Part shown: positions 26,453 to 35,325 of the stretch, in pieces
How positions within the stretch are numbered: position 1 is the first letter of the stretch
Layout of the letters: every line of letters starts with the position of its first letter
Position numbers and translations under genes: made by a program
Notes under the pieces: model-generated
Told to the model about the DNA's origin: nothing
The model's database searches: none
Seen by the model: only the letters and a program-made list of their open reading frames with translations
Assembly: GCF_032248455.1 (NCBI RefSeq)
Contig: NZ_JAVTTP010000001.1
Coordinates: 2,354,501-2,418,500 of the forward strand
Direction of reading: 5' to 3'
Length of the DNA: 64,000 bases
Origin: Pricia mediterranea
Lineage (GTDB): Bacteria > Bacteroidota > Bacteroidia > Flavobacteriales > Flavobacteriaceae

Positions 26453-27484
26453 ATGCAACTGTACAATACCCTAAGTGCGAAGGAAAGAGCCGCTTTGATC
26501 GGCGAAGCGGGGCAGGAACGTCTGACTATCTCTTTCTATAAATACGCACACATTGGAAATCCAAGACTATTCCGGAACCATCTTTTTGTCCGATGGAACG
26601 AGCTCGATGTGCTCGGACGTATCTATGTCGCCCACGAGGGTATCAACGCTCAATTATCCGTCCCCGCCGACAACTTCGAGGCATTTAAGGACCATTTGGA
26701 TAGTATATCTTTTTTGGAAGGCGTACGGTTGAACATCGCTATTGAACAAGACAATCTGTCTTTTTTGAAATTGAAGGTGAAAGTGCGTAAAAAAATCGTA
26801 GCGGACGGGCTGAACGATGCCAGCTTCGATGTTACCGACAAGGGAGTCCATGTGAACGCCGAAGCCTTTAACGCGCTGATCGACGACCCCGAGACTATCT
26901 TGGTCGATATGCGCAACCACTACGAAAGCGAAATCGGACATTTTAAGAATGCCATCACCCCCGATGTAGACACGTTTCGTGATTCGTTGGATAGTATTGA
27001 AAACGACTTGGCCGATCATAAGGAGGATAAAAAACTGGTGATGTACTGTACCGGCGGTATCCGATGTGAAAAAGCGAGCGCCTATTACAAGTATAAAGGT
27101 TTTAAGCAGGTGTACCAACTTGAGGGCGGTATCATTGATTATGCTCGCCAAGTGGAAGCAGGGAAGCTTGAAAACAAGTTCTTGGGTAAAAATTTCGTAT
27201 TCGACCACCGCCGCAGTGAACGTATTACCGATGACGTTATCGCCCATTGCCACCAATGCGGAAAGCCTTGCGATACCCATGTCAATTGCGCCAATGAAGC
27301 CTGCCATTTACTGTTCATCCAGTGCGAAAGCTGTGCCCGGCAGATGGACGATTGCTGTTCGAAGGGGTGTAAGGAGATCCATAACCTACCCTACGAGGAG
27401 CAAAAAAGACTGCGGAGGGGTAAAGGGGCCAGCAATAAGATTTTCAAGAAAGGACGTTCGCCGGTGTTGAAATTTAAATCGTAG
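26453..27484 (+). CDS. trhO: tRNA uridine(34) hydroxylase, rhodanese family
   Basis: TrhO (YceA) uses oxygen to make 5-hydroxyuridine at position 34 of certain tRNAs. The 343-residue protein has the N-terminal acylphosphatase-like domain (SFYKYAHIGNPRLFRNHLF, VAHEGINAQLSVP) and a rhodanese domain with the active Cys loop MYCTGGIRCEKASAY (about 200). The C-terminus has a Cys-rich segment (CHQCGKPCDTHVNCANEACH, then CESCARQMDDCCSKGC) that probably binds zinc, as in longer TrhO proteins. Length and motif order match the family. It is divergent from recA. Confidence 0.93.
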   Translation: MQLYNTLSAKERAALIGEAGQERLTISFYKYAHIGNPRLFRNHLFVRWNELDVLGRIYVAHEGINAQLSVPADNFEAFKDHLDSISFLEGVRLNIAIEQDNLSFLKLKVKVRKKIVADGLNDASFDVTDKGVHVNAEAFNALIDDPETILVDMRNHYESEIGHFKNAITPDVDTFRDSLDSIENDLADHKEDKKLVMYCTGGIRCEKASAYYKYKGFKQVYQLEGGIIDYARQVEAGKLENKFLGKNFVFDHRRSERITDDVIAHCHQCGKPCDTHVNCANEACHLLFIQCESCARQMDDCCSKGCKEIHNLPYEEQKRLRRGKGASNKIFKKGRSPVLKFKS

Positions 27485-27756
27485 GAAGCCAATTTGCCCC
27501 TACGTGGGTTTAGGTCTCGAAACAGAAAAACCTATTTTTTTTGGCCATTGGGTTGCGATCGATCAAAGTTTGAGTAGCCTCTTGATGTGTTCAGGCCTAG
27601 TACTGAGCCTTGCCAAACTTGTGGACGGCCACGAAAGAGCAATTGAACCACGGGGCCTTTTTCGAAGGGCGTCAAAATTTCATTACCTTTACTTTCAAGT
27701 AAATTAAGAACCATATCGCAAAAACCGAACGGTATTTTGCGACCAAGATATAACAT

Positions 27757-29022
27757 ATGAGCTGTAGTAGTTGTTCGACCGGGAAGGACGGACAGCCTCG
27801 AGGATGCAAGAACAACGGAACTTGTGGTACCGATGGTTGTAATAAGTTAACGGTCTTTGATTGGCTTTCGAACATGTCGCTCCCCAACGGTACCAAGCCG
27901 TTCGACTGTGTTGAGGTCCGATTCAAAAACAGTAGAAAAGAATTTTTTAGGAACACTGAAAACCTTTCCCTTTCCATTGGCGATATTGTTGCCACCGAAG
28001 CGAAATCGGGACATGATGTGGGCATGGTCACCTTGGTGGGGGAGCTTGTCAAGGTACAGATGAAACGGAAAAAGACCGATTTCAAGAACGGCGAAATGCC
28101 CAAAGTCTACCGAAAGGCATCCCAGAACGATATCGATAGATGGCAAAAATGCCGGGATAGGGAAGAGGAAATCAAGAAACGGGCGCGGGAAATTGCCATT
28201 ATCCTCAACCTACAAATGAAGATTTCGGATGTGGAGTTTCAGGGCGATGGCTCGAAGGCCACTTTTTATTACACGGCCGAAGAGCGGGTAGACTTCAGGC
28301 AGTTGATCAAGGACATGGCCAAGGCCTTTGGCATACGGATCGAGATGCGACAGATCGGTTATCGGCAAGAGGCCCAGCGGCTGGGCGGCATCGGGTCTTG
28401 CGGCCGTGAATTGTGTTGTTCCACCTGGTTGACCGACTTTAGGTCAGTCTCCACCTCAGCGGCCCGTTATCAGCAATTATCCTTGAATCCCCAAAAGTTG
28501 GCCGGACAATGTGGCAAGCTTAAATGCTGTCTAAATTATGAGTTGGATACCTATTTGGAAGCCCTAAAGGATTTCCCTTCCACCGATACTAAGATATATA
28601 CCGAAAAGGGACTCGCATTCTGCCAAAAGACCGATATTTTTAAGGGAATACTTTGGTTCTCGTATAGAGACGATCCTTCAAACTGGCACGAGCTGACCAA
28701 GGAACAGGTCAAGGAAATCCTATCAAAGAACAAAAAGAAGGAAAAAGTAGCCAGCTTGGAGGAATACACCGTTGACAACTTCGTTAAGCAAGAAGAAAAG
28801 GTTTTTGAGAATGCAGTAGGGCAGGATAGCCTGACCCGTTTTGACCGCCCTAAGCGATCTAAAAGCCGGAACCGTAAACGAAATAAGGGGAAAAAGCGTT
28901 CTGGAAACCGCGGCAGCGGTCATAAAAATCAAAAAGATAGCAAAGCACGTACCAACACTAAAGGAAAGGGCGCCAAAGGAAAACCGACAAATAACAAAAG
29001 AAGAAGGCCGAAAAATGCGTAA
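27757..29022 (+). CDS. ricT: PSP1/RicT domain protein with Cys clusters
   Basis: RicT (YaaT) is part of an Fe-S-containing RicAFT complex in Bacillus that affects RNA processing. This 421-residue version has an N-terminal Cys cluster (Cys3, 6, 17, 23, 28), the PSP1 domain with GIGSCGRELCCSTWL and LAGQCGKLKCCLNYELD, and a highly basic Lys/Arg/Ser-rich C-terminal tail of about 65 residues, likely RNA-binding or disordered. The tail is common in Bacteroidota. The stop overlaps the gldH start by 8 nt, so the two are probably translationally coupled. Role in this phylum is not established. Confidence 0.85.
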   Translation: MSCSSCSTGKDGQPRGCKNNGTCGTDGCNKLTVFDWLSNMSLPNGTKPFDCVEVRFKNSRKEFFRNTENLSLSIGDIVATEAKSGHDVGMVTLVGELVKVQMKRKKTDFKNGEMPKVYRKASQNDIDRWQKCRDREEEIKKRAREIAIILNLQMKISDVEFQGDGSKATFYYTAEERVDFRQLIKDMAKAFGIRIEMRQIGYRQEAQRLGGIGSCGRELCCSTWLTDFRSVSTSAARYQQLSLNPQKLAGQCGKLKCCLNYELDTYLEALKDFPSTDTKIYTEKGLAFCQKTDIFKGILWFSYRDDPSNWHELTKEQVKEILSKNKKKEKVASLEEYTVDNFVKQEEKVFENAVGQDSLTRFDRPKRSKSRNRKRNKGKKRSGNRGSGHKNQKDSKARTNTKGKGAKGKPTNNKRRRPKNA

Positions 29023-29500
29023 CGTATTGTTTATTCTATTCTTCGCTGCAGTCATGCTCGCCTGCAATGACAGTTTGGTGAAATCAGAATATCAAGCTAC
29101 CGACGACGGAGCCTGGAACCAAGGGAACATCATCACGTTCAGCTTTGCTGAAATGGATACCGTTCAAGAACATGATATGTTTATTAACGTTCGCAACGAT
29201 GCCACATTTGCGTACAGCAACTTGTTTCTAATTACCGAATTGGAGTTTCCCACGGGTGAAACCCTAAAGGATACCCTTCAGTATCAAATGGCGCTACCCG
29301 ATGGCACTTGGTTGGGCAAGGGGCTTGGAGGGATGAAGGAAAACAAATTGTGGTACAAAGAAAACATCGTTTTTCCCACTTCGGGCGTATATAAATTACG
29401 GATATCACAAGCGATGCGAAAAAACGGTAAAGTTGAAGGAATCGTCAACTTACAGGGTATTACCGATGTAGGATACCAAATCGAGAAAAGTGGGGAATAG
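29015..29500 (+). CDS. gldH: Gliding motility lipoprotein GldH
   Basis: GldH is a lipoprotein required for gliding motility and type IX secretion in Flavobacterium. The ATG that overlaps the ricT stop gives a 161-residue protein with signal peptide MRNVLFILFFAAVMLAC (lipobox Cys17), followed by a beta-rich domain with TLQYQMALPDGTWLGKGLGG and VYKLRISQAMR, both conserved in GldH. The gene order ricT-gldH-PBP1A is typical of flavobacteria and supports the identification. A longer in-frame upstream extension would lie wholly inside ricT and is not credible. Confidence 0.9.
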   Translation: MRNVLFILFFAAVMLACNDSLVKSEYQATDDGAWNQGNIITFSFAEMDTVQEHDMFINVRNDATFAYSNLFLITELEFPTGETLKDTLQYQMALPDGTWLGKGLGGMKENKLWYKENIVFPTSGVYKLRISQAMRKNGKVEGIVNLQGITDVGYQIEKSGE

Positions 29501-29838
29501 GCTTTTACCGGGGGCTATCAGCTGCTGTCAAGAGTTTCCATACCTTCAAAACAGCGGGATAATCGTGACGGGATGCTGGCTATTTTAAACTATTTTTGCA
29601 TTCGCACGTTGGCATACAATAAAAGTTTTGAATTTCCTGTTATTAAAAGCGATAGAATACCTCGGGAACCATATGCAAGCTGCGTTGAAATTTTGCAGAG
29701 GTATTTGGGGGTAATTCGGTCCTAACGGGCGGTAAAAACCGCTATCGAATAGATGTTTTAAAATTTTTTGAGCCCCCAGCCTAGGTTCGGCATTTGTTTT
29801 GAAGCACACTTTTTAAATAATCAGTAATTTCCTCCATA
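29501..29838 (+). other. 338-bp intergenic region before PBP1A
   Basis: No credible gene seen. A TATTTTTG box at 29591-29598 matches the -7 consensus and could drive PBP1A with a leader of about 235 nt. A minus-strand frame of 74 codons here lacks neighbours, signal or recognisable motif. Confidence 0.4.
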
Positions 29839-32184
29839 ATGGCAAAGAAAGCCGCTAAAAAGAAAAAGAATAAGGGATTCTTTAAATTCATCAAATGGTT
29901 TTGGATACTGTTCGGTGTCGGCATCCTGTCCTTTGTACTTCTCTTTGCATTCGCTTCATGGGGCGTTTTCGGTCCGATGCCGGAGTACGAATACCTCGAG
30001 AACCCCCAGACCAATCTGGCCACAGAAATCATTTCGTCAGACGGTAAGACGCTGGGCAAATTCTATTTGGACGACAACCGTACCCCCGTACCTTTCGATA
30101 GCCTTCCCAGCAATCTGGTCAACGCCTTGATTGCTACGGAGGATGCGCGTTTTTATGGCCATTCGGGAATAGATGCGTTCGGGGTAATGCGGGCGGTTGG
30201 TTATTTGGGCACCAAAGGTGGGGCAAGTACGATTACCCAGCAACTGGCACGCCAGCTCTTTGTGGGCGTACGGTCCAAGAATAAATTTGAGACCCTCAAG
30301 CAAAAAGCGATGGAATGGGTGCTCGCCACGCGTTTGGAAAGGCAGTACACCAAAGAGGAGATAATCGCCATGTACCTCAATCAGTACGATTTTCTCAACA
30401 ATGCGGACGGCATCCGATCGGCGGCAAAAATCTATTTTGGCAAGGAACCCCAAGAACTCAAGCCCGAAGAATCCGCGGTCTTGGTGGGGATGCTTAAAAA
30501 CTCATCCTATTACAATCCCCTACGAAGGGAAGAACTGGTGACCAACCGCAGAAATACCGTGTTGGGCCAAATGGCGAAGTACGACTACATCACGGAACAG
30601 GAAAAAGACTCGTTGCAAAATTTGAAAATGGCCATCCGCTATAATCCGGAATCCCACAAGGAAGGGCTGGCTACCTACTTCAGAATGTATTTGCAGGGCT
30701 TTATGAACCAGTGGATATCCAAAAATCCCAAACCCGCCGTGGAAGGGGCTCGTGATCGATGGAATATCTATTTGGATGGCCTAAAGATTTACACCACCGT
30801 AGATTCACGTATGCAGGCCAATGCGGAGAATGCGGTGCAAAAACATATGGCCAACCTCCAGGAGGAATTCTTCCATCAGAACACGCCCGATCGAAATCCG
30901 ACGGCCCCGTTTTTGGAACTTTCCGAGCCCGAAACCGAACTGATCATGCAACGCGCCATGAAAAATTCCCCGCGCTGGAGAAAAATGAAGGCCGAAGGGA
31001 AATCTGAGGAGGATATCCGCGAATCCTTTACCAAGGAAACCGAAATGACCGTCTTTGACTGGAACAGCGACGCCCGGGAAAAAGACACCATCATGACCCC
31101 GATGGATTCCATCCGTTATTACAAGACCTTTCTCCGGGCCGCCATGATGTCCATGGAGCCCCAAACCGGCCATGTCAAGGCCTGGGTGGGCGGCATTGAT
31201 TATCGCCACTTTCAATACGACAACGTTATTCAAGGTGCGCGACAGGCAGGTTCTACCTTTAAGCCTTTCGTTTACGCCGCGGCCATCGACCAACTGCGCT
31301 TGTCGCCCTGCGATAAGTTTCCCGATACCCAATACTGTATCGAGGCCGGGAAGCATGGCAATCCAGAGCCATGGTGTCCCAAAAATGCTGTCGGACAATA
31401 TTCAGGAAACATGTACACCCTGAAAGACGGCTTGGCCAACTCGGTCAATACCATTACGGCACAATTAATCGATAGGGTGGGTCCGCGCTCGGTAGTGTCC
31501 ATTGTCGAAAACCTGGGATTGACCCGGGAAATCCCCGAAGTGCCTTCCATAGCCTTGGGTACGCCCGATTTTAACGTATATGAAATGGTGGGCGCCTATG
31601 GTACATTCGCCAATCAAGGGGTGTATGTTAAACCGGTCATGGTGACCCGCATCGAAGATAAAAATGGTACCGTGCTCTATGAATACGTGCCGGAGACCAA
31701 CGACGTGTTGAGCAAAGACGTAGCTTACGCCATGATCAATTTGATGGAAGGGGTGACCGAAGGCGGCTCTGGAACCCGTCTACGGCATTCGTCCCAAGAA
31801 AACACGACGGTCTATAAAGAAATTATCACGGGTTACCCCTATAATTTCACCAACCCCATTGCCGGAAAGACCGGCACCACCCAGAACCAAAGTGATGGCT
31901 GGTTCATGGGCATGGTACCGAACCTGGTCACGGGCGTATGGGTAGGAGGCGAAGATCGGTCCATCCATTTTCCGACGATTACCTACGGACAGGGTGCAGC
32001 TATGGCCCTGCCGATCTGGGCGCTTTATATGAAGGCCAACTATGAGAATAAAGATTTGGGGGTTTCCGACGGGGAGTTTAAAGAACCCGACGATATGTCG
32101 ATTAACCTCGATTGCGATAAACAGGCCGAGGAAGAACCCAAGGCTACCGATGTGGAAGAGGACCTTGATGATCTGGATTTCTGA
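29839..32184 (+). CDS. Class A penicillin-binding protein 1A
   Basis: A 781-residue bifunctional peptidoglycan synthase. A Lys-rich cytoplasmic N-terminus and one membrane anchor (about 22-46) precede the glycosyltransferase domain (EDARFYGHSGID, GGASTITQQLARQLF) and the transpeptidase domain with SxxK in AGSTFKPF, SxN in NSVNTI and KTG in IAGKTGTTQ. All catalytic motifs are intact. The acidic C-terminal tail (EEEPKATDVEEDLDDLDF) is probably cytoplasm-independent and disordered. It follows ricT-gldH with a 338-bp gap. Confidence 0.95.
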   Translation: MAKKAAKKKKNKGFFKFIKWFWILFGVGILSFVLLFAFASWGVFGPMPEYEYLENPQTNLATEIISSDGKTLGKFYLDDNRTPVPFDSLPSNLVNALIATEDARFYGHSGIDAFGVMRAVGYLGTKGGASTITQQLARQLFVGVRSKNKFETLKQKAMEWVLATRLERQYTKEEIIAMYLNQYDFLNNADGIRSAAKIYFGKEPQELKPEESAVLVGMLKNSSYYNPLRREELVTNRRNTVLGQMAKYDYITEQEKDSLQNLKMAIRYNPESHKEGLATYFRMYLQGFMNQWISKNPKPAVEGARDRWNIYLDGLKIYTTVDSRMQANAENAVQKHMANLQEEFFHQNTPDRNPTAPFLELSEPETELIMQRAMKNSPRWRKMKAEGKSEEDIRESFTKETEMTVFDWNSDAREKDTIMTPMDSIRYYKTFLRAAMMSMEPQTGHVKAWVGGIDYRHFQYDNVIQGARQAGSTFKPFVYAAAIDQLRLSPCDKFPDTQYCIEAGKHGNPEPWCPKNAVGQYSGNMYTLKDGLANSVNTITAQLIDRVGPRSVVSIVENLGLTREIPEVPSIALGTPDFNVYEMVGAYGTFANQGVYVKPVMVTRIEDKNGTVLYEYVPETNDVLSKDVAYAMINLMEGVTEGGSGTRLRHSSQENTTVYKEIITGYPYNFTNPIAGKTGTTQNQSDGWFMGMVPNLVTGVWVGGEDRSIHFPTITYGQGAAMALPIWALYMKANYENKDLGVSDGEFKEPDDMSINLDCDKQAEEEPKATDVEEDLDDLDF

Positions 32185-32250
32185 TTTGCAGATTGTTCGA
32201 AACGCGATAGGCCGATTATATCCGCTAACGTGTTCATAGGCGTTGTCTAT

Positions 32251-32400
32251 CTATTCCAGGAGCTTTTTGAGCTTATCGAGATCCTGTCTCGTATCCAACA
32301 AGGTAATAACTTCTTTCTCTTCCCGCTCAAAATGAATTCTGTAGAAAAGAGTTGCCTGTTTTGTAACCACATCCCGAACTCGTTTAGACTTTTTGTTCGA
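32251..32400 (-). pseudogene. C-terminal remnant of a RelE/ParE-like toxin gene
   Basis: Within the 546-bp gap before the CoA-transferase genes, the minus strand has a 49-codon frame ending at TAG (32251-32253). It reads LFYRIHFEREEKEVITLLDT then RQDLDKLKKLLE. The FYRI strand and the ITLxDTRQDxDKL ending are typical of RelE/ParE-family toxin C-termini in Bacteroidota. An in-frame TAG precedes it at about 32439 and no ATG is present, so only the tail remains. No antitoxin gene was found alongside. The rest of the gap holds nothing recognisable. Confidence 0.45.
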
Positions 32401-32730
32401 ATCCGATCCCGAAAGCTTTCGGGAGGCTTTTGTGCGCTAATCAAGGCTTTTTTGAGCAGCATATAGCTACGCTGCGATAAAAAGGCAAATCAGGGTGCAA
32501 AATATGAAATTTGCAGGTAAAAGGGAAAGTCTGAACGAGTGCACTTATAAATTCCGTCGAACTCCATAAATTTGGGCAACTTTCGTCACGGATGCCCCAT
32601 CAATTTGACTAAAGGCCGAAGCGACAAAACCTTACCTTCTGTTCCTGCCCGAGTTTGTCGTGTTCTCGTTTTAAATTCGTATTTTAGGAGAAAGCGATGT
32701 CCTATTGTAGGAGATTAAATTTACAAGATT

Positions 32731-33432
32731 ATGATTAAAAAGACGGTAGAGAATGTTCAAGAGGCCCTAAACGGCGTAAGCGACGGGATGACCTTTATGC
32801 TGGGTGGATTCGGATTGTGCGGTATTCCGGAGAACGCTATTTCAGAATTGGTGCGTTTGAACATTAAGGATATTACCTGTATCTCGAACAACGCCGGGGT
32901 CGATGATTTCGGCTTGGGCCTGCTGTTGCAAAAGCATCAGATAAAAAAGATGATTGCATCATATGTGGGAGAGAACAAGGAGTTCGAACGTCAAATGTTG
33001 AATGGGGAAATGGAGGTAGAGTTGACCCCACAGGGCACCTTGGCCCAAAAATGTCAGGCCGCTCAGGGCGGTTTTCCCGCCTTCTATACGCCGGCCGGGT
33101 ACGGAACCGAAGTTTCCCAAGGTAAGGAGACCCGGGAATTCAACGGGAAGATGTACGTGCTGGAGGAAGCTTTTAAGGCCGATTACTCTTTCGTTAAGGC
33201 CTGGAAAGGCGACGAGGCCGGTAACCTAATCTTCAAGGGCACTGCGCGGAACTTCAATCCCTGTATGTGTGGATCTGCGGATATTACGGTAGCCGAGGTG
33301 GAAGAATTGGTCCCTGCCGGGGAACTGGATCCGAACCAGATCCATATTCCGGGGATCTTCGTACAACGCATTTTTGAGGGGAAAGATTACGAGAAAAGAA
33401 TTGAACAAAGAACGGTTCGGAAGCGGGACTGA
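32731..33432 (+). CDS. scoA: 3-oxoacid CoA-transferase subunit A
   Basis: Subunit A of a succinyl-CoA:3-ketoacid (acetoacetate) CoA-transferase, which moves CoA from succinyl-CoA to acetoacetate. The 233-residue protein has the A-subunit glycine loop TFMLGGFGLCGIPENAI (about 20-37), EVELTPQGTLAQKCQAAQGG and the GTARNFNPCMCGSAD segment. It is followed by subunit B with a 70-bp spacer that contains alternative hairpins. A -7-like TATTTTAG at 32680-32687 lies 43 bp upstream, but the TTTG before it is too far away. Substrate specificity is assigned by family resemblance. Confidence 0.9.
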   Translation: MIKKTVENVQEALNGVSDGMTFMLGGFGLCGIPENAISELVRLNIKDITCISNNAGVDDFGLGLLLQKHQIKKMIASYVGENKEFERQMLNGEMEVELTPQGTLAQKCQAAQGGFPAFYTPAGYGTEVSQGKETREFNGKMYVLEEAFKADYSFVKAWKGDEAGNLIFKGTARNFNPCMCGSADITVAEVEELVPAGELDPNQIHIPGIFVQRIFEGKDYEKRIEQRTVRKRD

Positions 33433-33496
33433 TTTGAAAATTGACACCATCAAGCGAAGTAAATTTTCAAATTAACATATCTTCAAATTTTCAAAT
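33432..33496 (+). repeat. Inverted/direct repeat forming alternative hairpins between scoA and scoB
   Basis: ATTTGAAAATT (33432-33442, overlapping the scoA stop) is perfectly complementary to AATTTTCAAAT at 33462-33472 and again at 33486-33496. The left arm can therefore pair with either right arm, leaving the other free just before the scoB start. It may set the ratio or stability of the two messages; this is inference. Confidence 0.7.
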
Positions 33497-33502
33497 CGAA
33501 TT

Positions 33503-34159
33503 ATGTTAGACAAGAACGGAATAGCGAAAAGAATCGCAAAGGAAGTAAAAGACGGGTACTACGTTAACCTCGGTATCGGCATTCCGACCTTGGTCGCTAA
33601 TTTTGTGCGCGACGATATCGATGTAGAGTTCCAAAGTGAGAACGGAATATTGGGCATGGGGCCATTTCCTTTGGATGGCGAAGAAGACGCCGACCTTATC
33701 AACGCAGGGAAACAGACCATTACCGCGCTACCCGGCGCCTCGTTTTTTGATTCGGCCACTAGCTTTGGTATGATCAGGGGCCAGCACGTCGACCTTACAA
33801 TCCTGGGTGCTATGGAAGTGGCCGAAAATGGCGATATCGCGAACTGGAAAATTCCCGGTAAAATGGTGAAAGGAATGGGCGGGGCAATGGATTTGGTAGC
33901 CTCGGCAGAGAATATTATTGTTGCCATGATGCACACCAATCGGTCCGGCGGCTCAAAACTGTTGAAAAGATGCACCCTACCTCTTACGGGCGTGGGCTGC
34001 GTAACCAAAATCGTCACCAATCTTGCGGTACTGGAGGTTGCCGAACAAGGATTTCTGCTCAGGGAACGGGCCCCAGGTGTTAGTGTTGAAGAAATTAAGA
34101 ATGCCACGGAGGGCAAGTTGGTGATCGAAGATGATATGATTCCGGAAATGGAAATCTAA
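33503..34159 (+). CDS. scoB: 3-oxoacid CoA-transferase subunit B
   Basis: The 218-residue B subunit carries the active-site glutamate in SENGILGMGPFP (about residue 47), which forms the glutamyl-CoA intermediate, and the conserved LGIGIPTLVANF near the N-terminus. Together with scoA it forms a heterotetrameric acetoacetate/succinyl CoA-transferase. The order A then B and normal subunit lengths agree with bacterial enzymes of ketone-body or branched-chain amino acid catabolism. Confidence 0.92.
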   Translation: MLDKNGIAKRIAKEVKDGYYVNLGIGIPTLVANFVRDDIDVEFQSENGILGMGPFPLDGEEDADLINAGKQTITALPGASFFDSATSFGMIRGQHVDLTILGAMEVAENGDIANWKIPGKMVKGMGGAMDLVASAENIIVAMMHTNRSGGSKLLKRCTLPLTGVGCVTKIVTNLAVLEVAEQGFLLRERAPGVSVEEIKNATEGKLVIEDDMIPEMEI

Positions 34160-34336
34160 AAAATACAAGTTCTAATCCTTAGGTCCCGACCCTGAATTTT
34201 GTTTTTAATCCTGAAACCTCCCGGCAATTGTCAAGCCCACTGATAGTGAAGGGGTCCCCTTTCGTTTTTTGGTCAAATTCAATAGCAGCTTGCCTACGCC
34301 CCTGCAGTTCATCGACGAAATGCACCGTTCACATTT

Positions 34337-34366
34337 TTCACAACACTATTGGGCCGCTTCACAACA
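34337..34366 (+). promoter_or_regulatory. Two TTCACAACA direct repeats 21 bp apart
   Basis: TTCACAACA occurs at 34337-34345 and 34358-34366, exactly 21 bp start to start (two helical turns), about 115 bp before a small possible gene. A -7-like TACATTTA follows at about 34394. This spacing would suit a dimeric activator, but no regulator is identified. The rest of 34160-34479 holds nothing else convincing apart from a GGGG/CCCC palindrome at 34249-34261. Confidence 0.35.
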
Positions 34367-34479
34367 ATAGTTTTCTTTAGTTCCGACACGGATGTACATT
34401 TACAGTGCTATTAATCGAATACCTGACATAATAAACCTGCTGGCAGGCAAATCGGATCCTGAACTAAACCTACAAGACT

Positions 34480-34581
34480 ATGGAAGCCCAAATGAACCAT
34501 CCCCAAGAAGAGATTCAAGTGTACAAAAACGATTTTATCAGTGGAATCGTCATGCTGACCAAAAAATTATTTATGCTATAG
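34480..34581 (+). CDS. Possible small protein, 33 residues
   Basis: An ATG-initiated 33-codon frame (MEAQMNHPQEEIQVYKNDFI, then SGIVMLTKKLFML) lies in the 620-bp gap between scoB and the GNAT gene. Its first half is polar and acidic and its second half amphipathic with a hydrophobic Lys-Lys end, suggesting membrane contact. It is followed 38 bp later by a strong intrinsic terminator and preceded by direct repeats. I do not recognise it. The terminator implies a short transcript, so it could be a small protein gene or a small RNA. Confidence 0.45.
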   Translation: MEAQMNHPQEEIQVYKNDFISGIVMLTKKLFML

Positions 34582-34618
34582 ATGAACTTAACCTATTTAA
34601 ACTTACGCTGAAAAATTG

Positions 34619-34647
34619 CGGCCTTCCCCCAAAGGCCGTTTTTTTTT
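34619..34647 (+). terminator. Intrinsic terminator
   Basis: CGGCCTT (34619-34625) and AAGGCCG (34632-34638) form a perfect 7-bp GC-rich stem with a 6-nt loop, followed by nine T residues (34639-34647). It ends the short transcript that would carry the 33-codon frame, or, by read-through, the scoAB operon. Confidence 0.85.
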
Positions 34648-34755
34648 GTCCTCTTTCCATGCTCGGCAGTCCTTTTTAGGCCTGCACCCATGGGGCAAAG
34701 TCTAAAATTCTCCTTTTCCCCTAGGTCCACAATCCGTGGAGCCTGTCTTTTTACC

Positions 34756-34763
34756 TATTTTTG
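34756..34763 (+). promoter_or_regulatory. -7 element TATTTTTG before the GNAT gene
   Basis: TATTTTTG exactly matches TAnnTTTG and lies 16 bp before the GNAT ATG. A -33 TTTG is not clear. It follows the intrinsic terminator, which supports a new transcription unit here. Confidence 0.45.
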
Positions 34764-34779
34764 ACTTGACGGAAAGGAA

Positions 34780-35313
34780 ATGGATTTACACCTGCAGCCA
34801 TGTACTGATAGCGATCTGGAATTACTTGTTCGTATTTCTAAGACCACCTTTATCGATGCCTTCGAAAAAGACAACGATCCCAATGACTTTAAGTCCTACC
34901 TCGCTTTTGCCTTTGACAGAAACAGATTGCTGAAAGAACTCGAGGATCAGGACACCACATTTTATTTTGTCTATTGCGGTTCCGAGTTGGTCGGATACCT
35001 CAAACTAAACGAAAACCAGGCCCAGACCGATATTAAATCCGATGAGAGTATGGAGCTGGAGCGTATTTATGTGCTTCAAGCTTTTCAGGGACGACGCATC
35101 GGGAAATGGATGCTTGATGAGGCAAAAAAGATCGCAACTGGTAAACGAATGGCCTTTCTGTGGCTGGGCGTTTGGGAAAAGAATCCGCGAGCCATCAAAT
35201 TCTACCAAAGGCACGGCTTCACAAAATTCGGGACCCATCCCTACTACATTGGAAAAGACCGGCAAACGGATTGGTTGATGCGGGTCGATTTGCGTAACTT
35301 CGACTCTGAATAA
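34780..35313 (+). CDS. GNAT family N-acetyltransferase
   Basis: A 177-residue GNAT acetyltransferase. The acetyl-CoA binding motif A is LERIYVLQAFQGRRIGKWML (about 88-107; Q-x2-R/G-x-G/A pattern), followed by WLGVWEKNPRAIKFYQRHGF, the usual end of the fold. The pattern is close to PaiA-type spermidine/diamine acetyltransferases, including VWEKNxxAIxFYxxxGF, but the substrate is not certain. It is followed 12 bp later by a serine hydrolase gene, likely co-transcribed. Confidence 0.88.
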   Translation: MDLHLQPCTDSDLELLVRISKTTFIDAFEKDNDPNDFKSYLAFAFDRNRLLKELEDQDTTFYFVYCGSELVGYLKLNENQAQTDIKSDESMELERIYVLQAFQGRRIGKWMLDEAKKIATGKRMAFLWLGVWEKNPRAIKFYQRHGFTKFGTHPYYIGKDRQTDWLMRVDLRNFDSE

Positions 35314-35325
35314 ATTCCGACCGCA

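Noticed and set aside
28841-29014. Extended N-terminus for GldH
   Set aside because: The extension lies inside ricT in another frame; the ATG at 29015 gives a proper lipoprotein signal.
29585-29809. 74-codon minus-strand frame before PBP1A
   Set aside because: No signal, motif, ribosome-binding context or partner; the region more likely contains the PBP1A leader.
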